This document shows, one piece after another, positions 11,149 through 23,379 of a stretch of DNA of 64,000 nucleotides (the stretch's first letter is position 1; each line of letters starts with the position of its first letter). Below the pieces are notes generated by a model. It did not search any database. It worked only from the letters and a program-made list of their open reading frames with translations, and was not told the origin of the DNA. Where the stretch lies: positions 792,376,823 through 792,440,822 of the forward strand of contig CM062296.1 of the NCBI GenBank assembly GCA_031216915.1. Reading direction: 5' to 3'. Made by a program: the position numbers and the translations under genes. The DNA is from Pictodentalium vernedei. Lineage: Eukaryota > Mollusca > Scaphopoda > Dentaliida > Dentaliidae.

Positions 11149-12009
11149 GTAGGGAGTAGGGCTGTCGCGATTATTCGATTAGTCGACTAACCGTCGACTA
11201 TTGAAGTAGCCGACGTTTTTTTTATTTTTAGTCGATCGTCGTTCATTTTCAAGGTGGTACACGTCTATTACACGTCGGGGCTAAATTGCATTGTTTTGTG
11301 AGGTGAATGATCAATGAAGGTGAATAACTTTAAATATCTAACCATAGTTAACATTCATATCCGGAAGACTGTACGACTGTCACTGACTGTGTAAGAAAGA
11401 ACACTCACAGTTACTCGAGAAGAATAGATTCTTCTGAATTTCTCCAGTCTTGTACACACGAATGCACCCATTGGAAAACCCTAAGCGCGGAAGTGACAAA
11501 ATTATGACGAAAGTCAGAACGTCAGACCACTTCTCAAAGTTCGGAACTTCAGACTAAGATCCAATTTTAACAACTGATGAGGGAATGCATATATCTCAAT
11601 GTTCAAAATTTCGAGAAACTTATTGCAGAAAGGAAACATATGCAGGAACGTTCTTTGGTAAATTCATTTTAATTCATCGGCTTCAATCTAGTTCAAACTT
11701 GGACCCGCAGTCAGTAATATTATTTTTGGGGTTGGTACGTCCTACAGGACGTACCAACCCCAAAAATTATATTACGGACTGTGGGTCCAAGATTGGACTA
11801 CATGTAGCTTCAGTCGGGACCGATTTTTTGTTCCCACAACCCCACTTCGTCTGAACACACTGGTGCCATTGTCATTTTCAGAGTTTTACGAACAGAAGAA
11901 TGATTTGCTAAAAAATCATGGGAAGCGACTATTAATCGACTAACCGTCGATTACTGGTCACGATTAGTCGATTACAAAAAATGATAGTCGCGACAGCCCT
12001 AGTAGGGAG
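11149..12009. mobile_element. hAT MITE with 8-bp target duplication GTAGGGAG
   Basis: The element proper is 11157-12001 and begins TAGGGCTGTCGCGATTATTC and ends GATAGTCGCGACAGCCCTA. GTAGGGAG flanks it exactly on both sides. An 8-bp duplication and TAGGGCTGTC-type ends are characteristic of hAT. Internal ATTAGTCGACTAACCGTCGA motifs recur near both ends, and a separate foldback lies at 11695-11800. Non-coding. Confidence 0.9.
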
Positions 12010-12094
12010 TGGGTGTCTTGTTCGAAATGTAGAAAATGTGCAGACAATATTTTGGGAAAATTCTCTCTGATGCACTAAATTCAACCCAAGTTAT

Positions 12095-12400
12095 TTATTT
12101 ATTAATTGATTTATTTATTTATTGGTGTTTAACGACACTTTAACAACCAGGGTCATATCGTGTCGGTGACAGGTTTACGGTTGGAGAAAGCCAGAGTACC
12201 CGGAGAGAACCACCGAGCAATGACGAGCAGCTGTCAGCTCTTCAACATCATAACCCACGACTGTACTACACACTGCACAGCGGTACTGCGTACTACACAG
12301 CACAGACAGGGTTAGATTGGCTGAAGACATATGCACCTCGGCATGTAGTACGTCTCAGCACACAGCGTCATCGTGCCCCACGTGGGCAATTGGGGTAAGT
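12095..12400 (-). mobile_element. tRNA-derived SINE, family 1, truncated copy
   Basis: TTTA tail at about 12095-12125, then the conserved body with CCCGGAGAGAACCACCGAG. The tRNA-like head is missing. It is inserted inside the hAT element at 10865-12555. Confidence 0.75.
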
Positions 12401-12562
12401 TTATTTTGGATTTTAATGGGAGAGTGGGGGTGGGTGTCTGAGAACGGTAGTAGAAAATTTGCACGTAGTGGGTGGGTGGGTGTAAAAAGGAGCCGAATAA
12501 AAAATAGGACGTCACGTCTTGCAAATTTTTAGTGCCCCCCCCCCCCCCTCCCCTGATAAATC

Positions 12563-13060
12563 CAGAATAGAAAAAACGGCCATCTCCGACTTTTTGAGCT
12601 ATGAAACTTACTGAAATTTAAAGAAAAATCCGGCGTATTTTAATTTTTGATCCTATCAGACCCCTCTCCTCCCTTGTAGATGTCACCTCGGTATTCGACC
12701 ATAACGATTGGGAATTTCATAGCACACTCCCGTCCACGGTATAAGCTCAGAGTTGCGAATGAGGTTGTAGCAGATGGTACCCGCGAAGGGATTTCAATAC
12801 ACAAGACGTCAGTTGGAGGTAAAATGTTTTATCTTACAATCAACATGTATTTTGTCTGTATTCACTCCGCAACTGTCGTGTATTCGACCCCTGATACAGA
12901 TGTTTGTATCAGGGGGTTGGATACAAGCACGTTCCATTCGCGTGAGTTCCATTTTTTTCTTTTTGTTCATCCGTACGAATAAATAGTTCGTTATATATTC
13001 GTCTACATTCTTGACTTATCTCCAATATATTATAAGATAAAATGATTATTACCATTATGC
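12563..13060. other. Non-coding flank, no gene seen
   Basis: Continuation of the old repeat interrupted by the hAT insertion. Overlapping ORFs of 70-100 codons at 12680-12986 show no family signature and are probably chance. Confidence 0.5.
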
Positions 13061-13195
13061 GAATGTACAAAATATTATCCGAGTCTCTCTCCGGGTTCTA
13101 AGGGTAGATCACGACTCGTCTTCGACTCGTCGTGATCTACCCTTAGAACCCGGAGCTCGACTCGGATAATATTTTGTACATCCACATGATGGTAA
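13060..13195. repeat. Long foldback palindrome with ~50-bp arms
   Basis: The arms meet near 13112-13122 at an ACTCGTCTTCGACTCG centre. Outer pairs include CCGGGTTCTAAGGGTAGATC and its complement, then GTACAAAATATTATCCGAG and its complement. It is a non-coding cruciform-capable repeat; no termini or target duplication could be fixed. Confidence 0.75.
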
Positions 13196-13944
13196 TAATC
13201 TCTATGTATTGTTGCACCTTTCCAAAATCAGCAGTTTGTTTCTTCGGATTCGGAAATCAAATGCCTACGATAAGTAATTGAGTTCTTTCCTCTCTGTACC
13301 ACGATACCCATCTTATAGTCTTTTGTCTGCAGGTTTTGTTTGAATAATTCATGAGCATTGGATTCAAACCCCAATCAAATCAACGCCATACAGCAACTGC
13401 AACAGCATAGTAACTTCAGTGTAGCTACAATGATTCTTCAACCCACACCCACAGTCGGTTTCAAGGTAAATACAAACATTCTAGTTTGGCAGCCGTTATT
13501 AAAGACACAACCTACATATTTTCGATTGAGCATATATCAGTTGGGCCAAATGGGAGTATAAGCTGGTAGTAATCGTCTATGAGCTTGTCGCAAGATAGGA
13601 AAGCACATTTTTTTTCTGTCAAAAGCTGCACTAAATCGACATATAGTAAAAAGTAATGGTTTTGACATACAATGGCACATTTCGGATCATATCAACGAGA
13701 AAAGTGATATTGGCAATCTTCACATTTGGTTTCCATATTGACTTTTATAGTAAAGCAATAATTATTTCACAAGTTTAGGCGTATTTTCTTGAATTGGTCT
13801 CAAGAAGAAGCTAGTTGAATACGTTTTGGGGTCCTTTTGGGGACAGATAATATTCCCCAGGTCTATGCACAGTACAGTCGCCGTGGGCGGTCACTTCTCC
13901 ACATGTCCACAGTGGTTGTGGAAAGCCGTGGGCAAATTACCTTT
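13196..13944. other. Non-coding DNA, no supported feature
   Basis: No gene recognised. A possible exon at about 13333-13462 with consensus-like splice signals was examined and rejected because of stops. Confidence 0.4.
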
Positions 13945-14320
13945 AAAAAAACGAAATTAATTTGATGATCCATTTTTATTGTACGCTGAACAATCAGAAT
14001 TACTCCGAAATTATCCACTAAAATGTGCAACATTCATATTGCACTTTTTAGTGAATAATTCCGAAGTAATTTATCGATAGGGTCAGGTTAAAAAAAACGA
14101 AATTAATTTGACGATGCATTTTTATTGTACTCTGAACTATCAGAATTACTCCGAAATTATCCACTAAAAAGTGCGACTTTCATATTGCACTTTTTGGTGA
14201 ATAATTCCTAAATAATTTATCGATTGGGCCAGGTTAAAAAAACGATATTAATTTGACGATGCATGAACTAACAGAATTACTCCGAAATTATCCACTAAAA
14301 AGTGCGACTTTGGCATGGAC
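13945..14320 (+). repeat. About 130-bp tandem repeat, 2-3 copies
   Basis: Units share ACGAAATTAATTTGA, CAGAATTACTCCGAAATTATCC and a short foldback CACTAAAAAGTGCGACTTTC. The repeat ends beside AAGGGTTAA at 14340, so it may be the interior of a decayed TTAA element. Confidence 0.7.
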
Positions 14321-14344
14321 GATACCGGCAGTGTCTGAAGGGTT

Positions 14345-15395
14345 AAAATTGTCTTCCCGCACTTATCCCCACAACACTGTAGACTCTCGCTTATTGAAAT
14401 ATGAAATAATAAAACCTTGAATCTCAGATGCTTTTTGGGTTCATTTATTTTTTTACTCAGCCTTAATGTCGCTACATTTCATTTATGAAATCTCGACACG
14501 CAGGCGTAAAATCACAAAAGTAGCTTTTTTCTGAATCAGATCACGATTCAATCTCAATCTGACCGAGAAAAAAGACTGATGTTATGATTACCGTACTGAG
14601 CACACTCGGTAGGGGCTTTCTTGGGGAATTAGCGCCTAGAAATTCATTAACTCCTTTCACGCTGCTGGTGGATATCCCTGCCAAGGATAGAAATTCTCTC
14701 GCCACTGAAATATGTGTAACGTGGACACATTTAATCAAATTTCCCCTCTGTGAAGTGAAAAGATTTTTCCATCAATGATTTCCGGAATCAAATTTTTCAA
14801 AACAAATAAATAAAAATATTTCAAATATACTCAGTGAGTTAAGAATTAATTAAAACTTACGAACTGCTAAAATGAATGAGGAAGGGCGCATCGCAGAATA
14901 GCTAGATATATATTTATTAGGAGCACACATAATACATCATGCGTCAAAGTAAACAATGAACAAAATCACAGAAAACTTATTGACATAAATATAACCCCCA
15001 GGGAATCACATACCTAGAATGGCTCACTATCTGTCATCCCCTAGCCGTCTACCTATCATCCCCTGGCTGTCTAACTATCTTCCCCTTAATTATCCGAAAT
15101 GCGTCGACACTCTTACATAGAGGTATTTGGGAGTATAAAACGATGAATTATAAAAAATCTTATTCACAGATAGGTAAGGAGAAAAGCCAGGATAAATAAC
15201 GGAATGGCACGAAGAAAGAACTGTTATGCTTCGCTATTGACATATCGCAAATTCTAGAAATGAATTTGAAGTATTTTTCTGTCTTTTCTGAGGGCGAAGA
15301 TTGAATAATTTTGCCTTTTCCTTTTTCGAGTTTCACAAAAGAAACCAAACTAACGCTGTATTATAAAAGTTGGAATATTATTAGTTATTCTTGTG
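14345..15395. other. Non-coding DNA, no supported feature
   Basis: AT-rich sequence with only short chance ORFs on both strands. No repeat or gene family recognised. Confidence 0.4.
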
Positions 15396-15399
15396 TTTT

Positions 15400-15512
15400 C
15401 CAGGTTGTATGGGAATTTGCACCGGTTTGGGAACTCATACATCCTGAGGCGAAGCCGAAGGGTGTATGAGTTCCCAGACCGGTGTAAACTCCCACACACC
15501 CTGCAAAACACA
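15400..15512. repeat. Foldback palindrome
   Basis: TTTGCACCGGTTTGGGAACTC pairs with GAGTTCCCAGACCGGTGTAA around a GAGGCGAAGCCGAAG loop near 15450. A separate perfect short hairpin, GGAACTGGCTC and complement, lies at 15644-15668. Confidence 0.75.
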
Positions 15513-15748
15513 AAGATAACAGATTTATTTCCAAGAATTTTGGTGTACTTTGTACTTTAATCTAAACTGCTGGAAAAAAACTGACAGAAAATTTGTACTT
15601 TGTAAGTTTCTTAATAAAACCAGACAAATATGGATGGCATTGGAACTGGCTCAATGAGCCAGTTCCAATGACATTCATATCTCCAATATTTTATTGCACA
15701 TACATATTAAATTTCCTGTACTTTTATTTTTGTTCTAACATAACAGAA

Positions 15749-16140
15749 GGGGCGCGGTGGCTCAGTAGGTAGAGGTGCAGGCTGCAAGCCGAGATGTCCT
15801 CGGTTCGAATCCCACCTCCGGCAACCGCGTTGTGTCCTTGGGCAAGACACTTCACCCCCCATTGCCCACCTGGGTACACGGTGGTGCTATGTACTAAGGC
15901 GTACTGCACGTCGATGGCTCACTTGTCTTCAACCAATGCTAACCCTGCTTGTGTGGCGTTAGTATGTTGGGGAGCTGACAGTTGCTCGCCGTTGCTCGGT
16001 GGTTCTCTCCGGGTACTCCGGCTTCCTCCACCCGTAAAATTGCCATGGTCATGATTAGCCATTGTGCAGAAGTATGTGACCTTAAATACCAATAAATAAA
16101 CAAATAAATAAATATAAATAAAAAAAAATAAATAAATAAC
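15749..16140 (+). mobile_element. tRNA-derived SINE, family 1, full-length copy
   Basis: The head is tRNA-like, with A box GTGGCTCAGTAGGTAGAGG and B box GGTTCGAATCC at about 15803-15813, the internal RNA polymerase III promoter. The body follows, with CTCGGTGGTTCTCTCCGGG in this orientation, then a tail of AAATAAATAAAT. The head does not end in CCA and continues into the SINE body, so I do not annotate a tRNA gene. Copies lie at 3345-3730, 12095-12400 and 37452-37760. Confidence 0.85.
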
Positions 16141-16785
16141 ATAACCGAGCAGAATGTATGAATTAATAATTAAAAATGGGTACTTTTTTTAGCCATTTTT
16201 AGCCTGCTATTGTGTATTCTTGTTTTAACCACGGTGTAAAAAAAACACTACTGTGGATTGCAAGTTAGGCCGTACCTCTCAGCCAATTAAAATGCAGTAT
16301 TTTGTTTCATTTGGAAAATGTTGCCGTGGCAGCAACGTACGTAGGGTGTAAATAGAACATAAAAACTTTTTTCTACAGTTTGGTGTGTTTGCAACATATT
16401 ATAAATTTGTGAAATATTATAAACTTTGTAAACACTGAATAAATGAAGAACAAAATATAAAATTGGACTGACAACGCACTACATCCAATCGTTTTATTAT
16501 AATAAAAAATGTGTTGCCATTATTTTTATTCCCCAAGTCTAGGGGAATTGAATATTACATCGACATATTGAATATTACATCGGCGTCGACTTAAGTCTGA
16601 ACGTGAAATCATATTTACGCGGACACGCGCGCTTGGAGAATATACTTTCTGATAAACAATCAAGTTGGAGTTTGAAAGGCCCTTTGGAAGAATGGAATCC
16701 CATGTGATAACAGTCTCACAATGACTGATAGGCTGATAGCAACGCCACCGAATGTAATGCAGAAGAAAATATGATACGCTATTGT
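16141..16785. other. Non-coding intronic DNA of the left paralogue
   Basis: Within the predicted 15.6-kb intron between exons at 17646-18168 and 1869-1997. No gene or repeat boundary recognised. Confidence 0.4.
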
Positions 16786-16895
16786 GAAGAATTAGCGGTA
16801 ACGTGGTCTGAGGTTTGCAGCTCGGGTGTATGTTGAACTGAGACGCTTCTTTGAACCTAAACCTCAGACTACGTTACCGCCAATTCACCAAAATA
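16786..16895. repeat. Foldback palindrome
   Basis: AATTAGCGGTAACGTGGTCTG pairs with the complement ending at about 16885, with a 30-bp centre. Non-coding. Confidence 0.7.
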
Positions 16896-17645
16896 ACGTA
16901 TATGTTCCCATAAGACCTACCCATAGTCCAAAATCCATATTCTGAAATTAACAAGGCAGCCTTTGCCGATAACAAGTTTAGTATACCTCTCGTATGCCCC
17001 ACGAGGTCACTGGACAAATAATCAATGAATTAGACAAAGGTCGAGGTCACTCCATCTTAGTTCAAATCGTAAACGCATTTGTAATTTACGCAACACTTCA
17101 GTCAGGACATCGTTTGCTGCACGTGTGAAAAATGTGAAAAATCTACAAAAAGAATCCCTTCGCAATTAACTGAGCTGATAGAGTAAATTGCGAAAACCTT
17201 GCTTCATATATTTAGCATGGTGACGTCAAACGGCAGCATGCGCCACAGGAGCCGTATCCATAGGGAGAAAAACTAAGCGAGCTCTCATCCAATCAGAGGG
17301 CGAAATTTTAAACTTATTAGAACATATCACAATTCGACCGCCTCTTTACAAACATCATGCTTACAGAATATTCCATTTTAAAGTAGACATAACTTGTGAA
17401 AAGGTCGTCTCTCTGGGTCATTGGACAAAAATCTAAAGCTCTGAGTCCTAATGTTTGTTTTTAGGAGAGGTGGCAACCGTTGCTTATTCCCGGTTCCTTA
17501 TTTGACATTCGTTTTCATCCGATAAAATCGGTTGATAACGAATGTCGAATAAGAAAATGGGAATAAATAACAGCTATTACGTCTGTTTTTTTACTCGAAA
17601 TTTCTTGACATGAAGACGGAATACCACAGAAAATAATCAACTTAC

Positions 17646-18168
17646 CTGTTGTAGGGCTGCGTTGATGCATCGTCAAGTTAGCAAGCCTGTTAGAGGTTTC
17701 TGTCAGGTTTTCTAGATTCTTTCTAATTTGCGTTATGTTTCTGCTTATATCTGATTGTAAGACATCAACCATTCTATCTGACTTTCTGGTGTCAGTTTCT
17801 AAATCTACAGAAAATTTGTCAATTCTTCCATTCATTTCCTTTACTTTATCATCGACTTCATTCATCATGTTTGTCTGTGCGTCAAATCGTTTTTGTATCT
17901 GGTTGGCTTGACTTTGTATTTTTTGGTTCAAGTCGTCCACCCTAACCTTCGTCACTTTTTCTTCCTTACCCAAGTGTTGAAGGTGTTTATCCATTTCCGA
18001 CTTCCAAACTTCTATATCAGCGACAGCAACCTTTAGGTCCCAGTTCAACTCATACATGGTTTTAAATAGAGAACATTCATTCTTCAAAGAATCCGTGGCT
18101 GTAGTCTCACACACCACTATTCCCGTGTTTAAAGACAGTGCGAGCAGACAAATCACTGCGCGATACAT
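17646..18168 (-). CDS. First exon of secreted coiled-coil protein (left paralogue)
   Basis: The ATG at 18168 opens 174 codons ending at a GTAAG donor, phase 1. The first ~20 residues, starting MYRAVICLLALSLN, form a signal peptide. The rest is a charged heptad-like coiled coil (about residues 45-150) with N-linked glycosylation sequons such as NIT, NLT and NLT near the C-end. It probably joins the EGF-like exon at 1869-1997, whose acceptor phase matches. An upstream in-frame methionine is possible but would bury the signal peptide. The paralogue at 32778-33285 shares most residues. Function unknown; the layout (signal peptide, coiled coil, EGF) suggests a secreted oligomeric protein. Confidence 0.75.
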
Positions 18169-18980
18169 GATGGCTCTTTTCAGATGTACAACTTGCATAT
18201 GAAGAAACAAAACAACGAAGCGGCATCTAAATAATCAAAACTTTATTTCTGTTTTTCGACTAACTGACTGATTATGCAATTTGGCGTAAAACATTTGTTA
18301 GATTGGTCGTATTTCAATGAGATTCATTTACTAATTGCTCTCAGATTAGAGTCGAAATATGAAGGCCAGATGCCTTAACAATGCCAAACAATTCCACTAT
18401 TGCGACAGGTATACGCTTGTGTCTGTGAGAACATTATATGAAAATGTTCTTATCCCATGCATCACACAGACACAATCCAGCTCTTTATGGTCATACCTAA
18501 CGTTACTCAGGCATCTTTGGAAGTGATTTGACCCTTTCCAATGTTCATATTGGTGCGCTTATTCCGAATTGCAACAATTGTCTGAACTGCTTGGCGAACG
18601 GGTTTTTTTTTTCGTGCAGGTGGCATCGTCAAATAGCAAGTTTACTACTGAGAGCATCACGTCGAGACCATTTGCGAACGAGATTCAACAAGAATAATAT
18701 ATTTGTATGAACCTGCCGTCAAACAGGTCGACCACAAGATATTGCTCCCAGTTTTTCTTTCGGAAACGCTAGCAGTTTTTTCTTCTAATGAGTTGCGCAG
18801 TTAACCATTCGTTTTTAGAGAATAATATTTGAAAAATCATTTTTGAATTGCGGACGAAATACCGAATTGTTTCATCACTATTTTGTGTCGACAATACGCA
18901 GTGTAACTTGCGAGGATGATAATCGTTTGGAAGTTACTGTTGTCTAGGAACCATGAGTATTTATTTGTCAATCCCCAGTT

Positions 18981-19220
18981 TTAGTCCATTGAATTCCGAT
19001 GTATCGTCCAGGTCGGTACAATAACCACAATTGGAAAAGTTTTTCTTCATTATTTCGGGGTAGACCAATTAATATTTTCAACGTGCAGCCTTAAGGCTGC
19101 ACGTTGAAAATATTTATTGGTCAAACCCACACATTCACTGAGCAGGCATCCTACTTAACAGAATTATGACGTATCAACGTTTCGGACTCGAATAGCGGCC
19201 GCTTGGATTCAAAGTGTTAA
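18981..19220. mobile_element. TTAA MITE, subfamily C, copy 2
   Basis: The central hairpin AATATTTTCAACGTGCAGCC with complement is near 19070-19110, the right end is AAAGTGTTAA, and the left TTAA has decayed to TTAG. The orthologous insertion is at 31779-32020 in the other arm, so it was present before the duplication. Confidence 0.8.
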
Positions 19221-19804
19221 TCTCACGATACTTGACTTCCTTAAGTTTCTTGGTCTAGTTATACTAGGCTGCATTTTATGATTAAAATAATACACTGCGT
19301 TGACAATTGTTGTAATGTTATAGAATTTGATGTCAGACCAGCTATATGTTGATTATATGATTGAAATATTAATAGTTCACAGTTGCCATGGTTTCTCCAA
19401 CAAGTCAGAACTACTGAAACAGTACGCGCTAGAATACCTCTTTTGCTAGACAAATAGTGCTCAATTGTGAGCACGAACAAATCCGGCCTGTACTGATTGT
19501 GCGAGCCGTGTTTGGTTTGTGTTTCGTTTCCCTCAATATAAGTAAGCGGCGACCGATCTTTCGTTCGCCTTCATTCCTTGATCTCAGACAAGATAACACG
19601 AACAAATACTAGAATAACCGTGTTCATTTCTTTGCATTTCCATAACATTGATCTAAATTATCGTGACAATAACACTTAGTGTTCTTTAAATTTGGACATG
19701 AAGTACTTTGAGCTAAAACTCCATTGAAATTGGCTTCCGGGGCTCTTTCCAGCAGTATATTACATCACAACTCATCGACTCAATGAACACAATTCCTGGT
19801 CTGT

Positions 19805-20054
19805 TTTGCCCTTTACCCAACGCAGACGATGTCAAAATTTATTATTTTAAATATCATTTTTTTTTAATTTTTCAAAAAATTTCAACAAAACCATATCATA
19901 TGACCCCTCTTTGGAACGAGCTCGACGAGCTCGTTCCAAAGAGGGGTCACACGATATGGTTTTGTTGAAATAGTTTGAAAAATAATATTTTTTCAGCTGC
20001 TAAATTTGCATATTACTCGGTCGGATATGGCCGATTCGTTGGCTAAAGGGTTAG
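19805..20054. mobile_element. TTAA MITE, subfamily B, copy 3 (arm-specific)
   Basis: CCCTTTACCCAACGCAGACG to GGCTAAAGGG, hairpin core at about 19905-19945. The other arm has uninterrupted sequence with TTAA at 30387-30390 at the corresponding place, so it inserted after the duplication, or its counterpart excised precisely. Confidence 0.8.
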
Positions 20055-20059
20055 AGGTT

Positions 20060-20185
20060 ATTACTTGGTTGGTTTCATATCTGCTGAGATATCGGTTCGA
20101 GGTAATTTCATATCAGCCTGAGACCGAAGGTCGAAGGCGTGAAATCACCGAGTGCTGATATCTCTACCGATACGAAACGAACCAA
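20060..20185. repeat. Foldback element, paired copy at 30240-30390
   Basis: GGTTATTACTTGGTT pairs with AACCAAATAATAAC, and the centre GACCGAAGGTCGAAGG is palindromic. The same foldback occupies the corresponding site in the other arm, so it is older than the duplication. Confidence 0.75.
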
Positions 20186-20224
20186 ATAATAACTTTATTA
20201 TTTATTAAATCACAATAAATGATT

Positions 20225-21768
20225 ACAAACTGTTCTCATATCTTATACAGCTCTCTGACAGTGTTATTGTCTCTCATTCTTTTCATAAAAGGCCGAAGTT
20301 TTGTCGTCTCCTAGTTCAGTTATCCGAACGTCTCGGCTTTCCAGCTGGGGGTTCCGCGACATTCAGATAGCTAAACTATCTATTCTCTCACATCGACGAA
20401 TCTCCGCTAACGACTTTGGATATTATTTGCACTTCTTTTATCTCTTCACCAACCTAGTCGTTACATATTGCCACAATTAATTTCTCACCACACAAAAACT
20501 ACTTCATTTTGGCCGGTAAGACCAATTTTCCAGATGGTGTTTTACGAATATCGGCGATTTCTCTGTAAACAAATTTGTCACATAGTTATGACGTCACGCC
20601 TTTGTTAAAAGTGTGTGATATATTTCGAAGAGTTGGTTAGAGCATGTGTGATATTCAACATATATCGCCACACTTTTACAAGTCAAGGAACAATAGACAG
20701 TGATTGTGTAACCTGTCAGTTCTAATACAAACACAGCCGAGAGGAAAGATTAAAGGCACCTGTGCTAAAATGTTTTGAACAGAGAAACGAGAATTTACCT
20801 GACTTTTGATTTTATTGAAAGAGTTAAAGAAAGAAATCCACACCTGGGTGTAAATGATAAATGGAACGTTTAATTTCTCGCTCAACCTTATGAGCGCAAT
20901 GACGAAACGGAAAAAATGAAGTAATATCACTTGCTTTCCATCAATCTTCATGTGTCTTGCAAGTTTGGCTAAAGAAATTAACTAATTAAACGGGAATGGA
21001 CACGTGTCAGACAAGGGTTCAGTGGAGTGTTTGATTGTTCGTGTTTTGATTGTTTGTGCAAACATCAATGTGACAAGTCGGTTACAGCACAAAAACTCGT
21101 GATATTGAACATGCAATCGCTCGAGCTAGTTATTCGGACAAGTCCTCGTTAACTAACTCTCGCGATTGTATATTCAATATCTCTCGTTTTCTATGCTGTA
21201 ACCTATACTGGTTGCGTCTAGTAACGCACCAAGGGTGACAACTTTAGTTTGGTTCGTATCAGCCGTCATATCGGCGAAGTTTGAAGTTATATCAGACGAT
21301 CTTGATAATGGGCAATTATGGGAAAGAAAATCCTATCAATGGATAATTTGGAGTATTTCATGTTGAACATCTCGCTTTACACAAAGACTGGAAAACAAAA
21401 CAGTATTACATTACACTTGCTCAAAAACTCAAAATGGTTGTCCGAAAATGGTTGAGGTTGTCCGATTTTAGCTTGTAGTTTTTATATGGTGAGAAATTAA
21501 TTATGACAATAAGTAACGATTAGGTGGATGAAGAGAAAAAAGAAGAGCTGTGCACAAAATTCAACGCAAACTAAGATTCAAAGTCGTTAGCGAAGCTGAT
21601 TCACCGAAGTGAGGGAAGAAATAGTTTACCTGTCTGAACGTCGCGGATACCCCAGCGGGAAAGACGAGATATATGGTCGGATTGTTGAACTATAGGAGAC
21701 GACGAAACTTCGGTCTTTATGTAAAGAATGAGAGACAATAACACTCTCAGAAAGCTGAAGAATATAGC
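20225..21768. repeat. Inverted-repeat element with ~310-bp arms
   Basis: Sequence at about 20225-20540 pairs imperfectly with 21465-21768, for example AGAATGAGAGACAATAACAC at 21725 and its complement near 20262. The interior 20540-21465 shows no gene, though 21030-21200 has a further imperfect foldback. A run of G (21767-21792) lies just outside the right arm. Confidence 0.65.
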
Positions 21769-21792
21769 GGGGGGGGGGGGGGGGGGGGGGGT

Positions 21793-22215
21793 CTAGGAAA
21801 AATTGCAGACACAAGGCCCAAACAATTTTTTCCGCCCCAAAGGGACCCACCCACCCCTTTTGTGCAAAAGAGACTTTTTCCTCTCCAAAAAATGGAACCC
21901 ACCCTCAATTCATTAGTTTATCATTCTCTTCTCAAGCCTTCTGGGGTCACTTGTCCAGTTAAGGTGCTAGATACCGAGAAAAAGTGGATGGTTAAACATG
22001 AGTCGAACAAATCTATATCTGACCATCTTCAGATATCTTTATTTACATTTTTAAGCTACTGCATTTTGTGCTCCTGAAGCTGCGAGATTACAGATAAATC
22101 TTTGGTAACTACCCCTAATAACTTTGAATAACGCCTTTCGGAACTGTTTCTGTTTCTTTCAACATGGAATATGCACTAAATCTGAGATGGATAGAATAAT
22201 TTAATATTAGTTTGT
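21793..22215. other. Non-coding DNA beside a 24-26 base G tract
   Basis: The G tract is followed by sequence resembling 29830-29930 (CCCCAAAG and CCACCCACCCACC blocks), so this is a dispersed repeat edge. No gene seen. Confidence 0.45.
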
Positions 22216-22844
22216 TGGATTGGTGTTTAACGTCGCTTTCAAGAGCCAGGCTTACAGTTAAAACTGGAAGTCCTGTCACGAACTGTGCGCTTATCTAGGC
22301 TTAATTGCGCGTAGGAATTGCACGCAATTGCCATATCGAATGGCATCCAAAGCATGGCAGGTTCTCCTGGTTACTTGCCCACTTGTGCACACTTGTACAT
22401 GTGCACAGATATATGTATATGTGTGTCTTTGTATGTATACATATACACTTTTGTGGTCGATGCTGGGTGGAAGGACGATATGTATATATTATCTTTTCAT
22501 CCATTATCGATAACACAAGTGAGAAACGTCCATTCTTCCTCGCCACGCCCTCGTCACCAACGTGCATATAAGTCGTTCATCAATACAAATTTCTTATATT
22601 TACTTGTATCCATCCATGCAATCCACAAACACACCACAGGGAATGACAGGAAGACAGCCAATCTGGCTAGGCCATTCCCTGCAGAACATGTATGCTGAAT
22701 ATCTTCTTATAATTTATAAATACTTCATAAAAATGATGAGTACATTCTTGTAGAACTTAGTCTTATGTAAATACATGTGCTGCAGATAAAGTATTCTCTC
22801 TCTCTTAAAACGTTATTCTCTCTCTCATAGCAAACACAGGCAAT

Positions 22845-22890
22845 GTTTCTGCCAATAGACCTCCGGGTTACCCGGAGGTACATTGGCTGA
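22845..22890. repeat. Short foldback shared with 27230-27280
   Basis: GACCTCCGGGTTACCCGGAGGT is the centre here and a near-identical hairpin centre occurs at 27245-27270, both flanked by AATGTTTC and GGCTGAAAC. A dispersed hairpin module. Confidence 0.7.
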
Positions 22891-22943
22891 AACAGTGCTT
22901 GTGTGCAGGCCATATGTACAAAATTTGATAGCCTCACTATGGT

Positions 22944-22949
22944 CATAAC
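22944..22949 (+). repeat. Left 6-bp target-site duplication CATAAC
   Basis: Immediately precedes AGTAGTATAGCATG; repeated exactly at 26780-26785. Confidence 0.9.
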
Positions 22950-23379
22950 AGTAGTATAGCATGTTCCCCCCGATCGACCACTATTACCCGGACTTTTGCC
23001 GGTGCAGCTAGTGTTAAATTCCCATAGGAACCGGACTTTTGCCGGTGCAACTTTTGCCGGTGCAAAATGTCGGCATCATCCAGCTAGATCCGGCAAGTGG
23101 TGTACGTACTGCATATATAGTATGCTATGGTATGTATAGTGATATATGTACACCTAGGGCTATGGGTATATATTATTGGTATGTGATGGGAAATTAATAG
23201 GAAAGGTGAGTTTTCTTGAAAGTTTTTCTCCGCGAAACGATTGACGTTGCTTTTGACGTCGTGACGCCATGATGCTCACGCGACGTCATAGAGATGTTAA
23301 CCACCGTTGTTTTCCACTATACAATCTGACATAACGTTGCTCGGGTTGGAGTTGTCGGACTTCTCGTAAAGGGGGGTGG

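Larger units (their letters stand above)
10865..12555. mobile_element. hAT-like element, CAGGGGGCG...CTCCCCTG, with nested insertions
   Basis: Flanked by ATAAATC at 10858-10864 and 12556-12562. Terminal inverted repeats run through a G or C tract into AAATTTGCAAGACGTGA at about 10904 and its complement at about 12511. Inside lie a second hAT MITE (11157-12001) and a truncated SINE (12095-12400). It encodes no recognisable transposase. Confidence 0.75.
17335..20210. repeat. Inverted-duplication arm, exon-1 side (pairs with 30180-33420)
   Basis: Reverse-complement similarity to 30180-33420 covers exon 1, its 5' flank, a subfamily C MITE present in both arms, and the sequence to about 20210. 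Differences are arm-specific insertions: a MITE at 19805-20054 here, and a MITE at 29986-30236 plus an ~800-bp insertion at 30653-31458 in the other arm. Confidence 0.85.

Noticed and set aside
13333-13462. Possible host exon with CTGCAG acceptor and AAGGTAAAT donor
   Set aside because: The candidate frames carry stops near the start and the translation has no recognisable family.
15749-15822. tRNA gene-like sequence with A and B boxes
   Set aside because: It continues into a SINE body and (TAAA)n tail, and similar heads start other SINE copies; no mature tRNA 3' end is visible.
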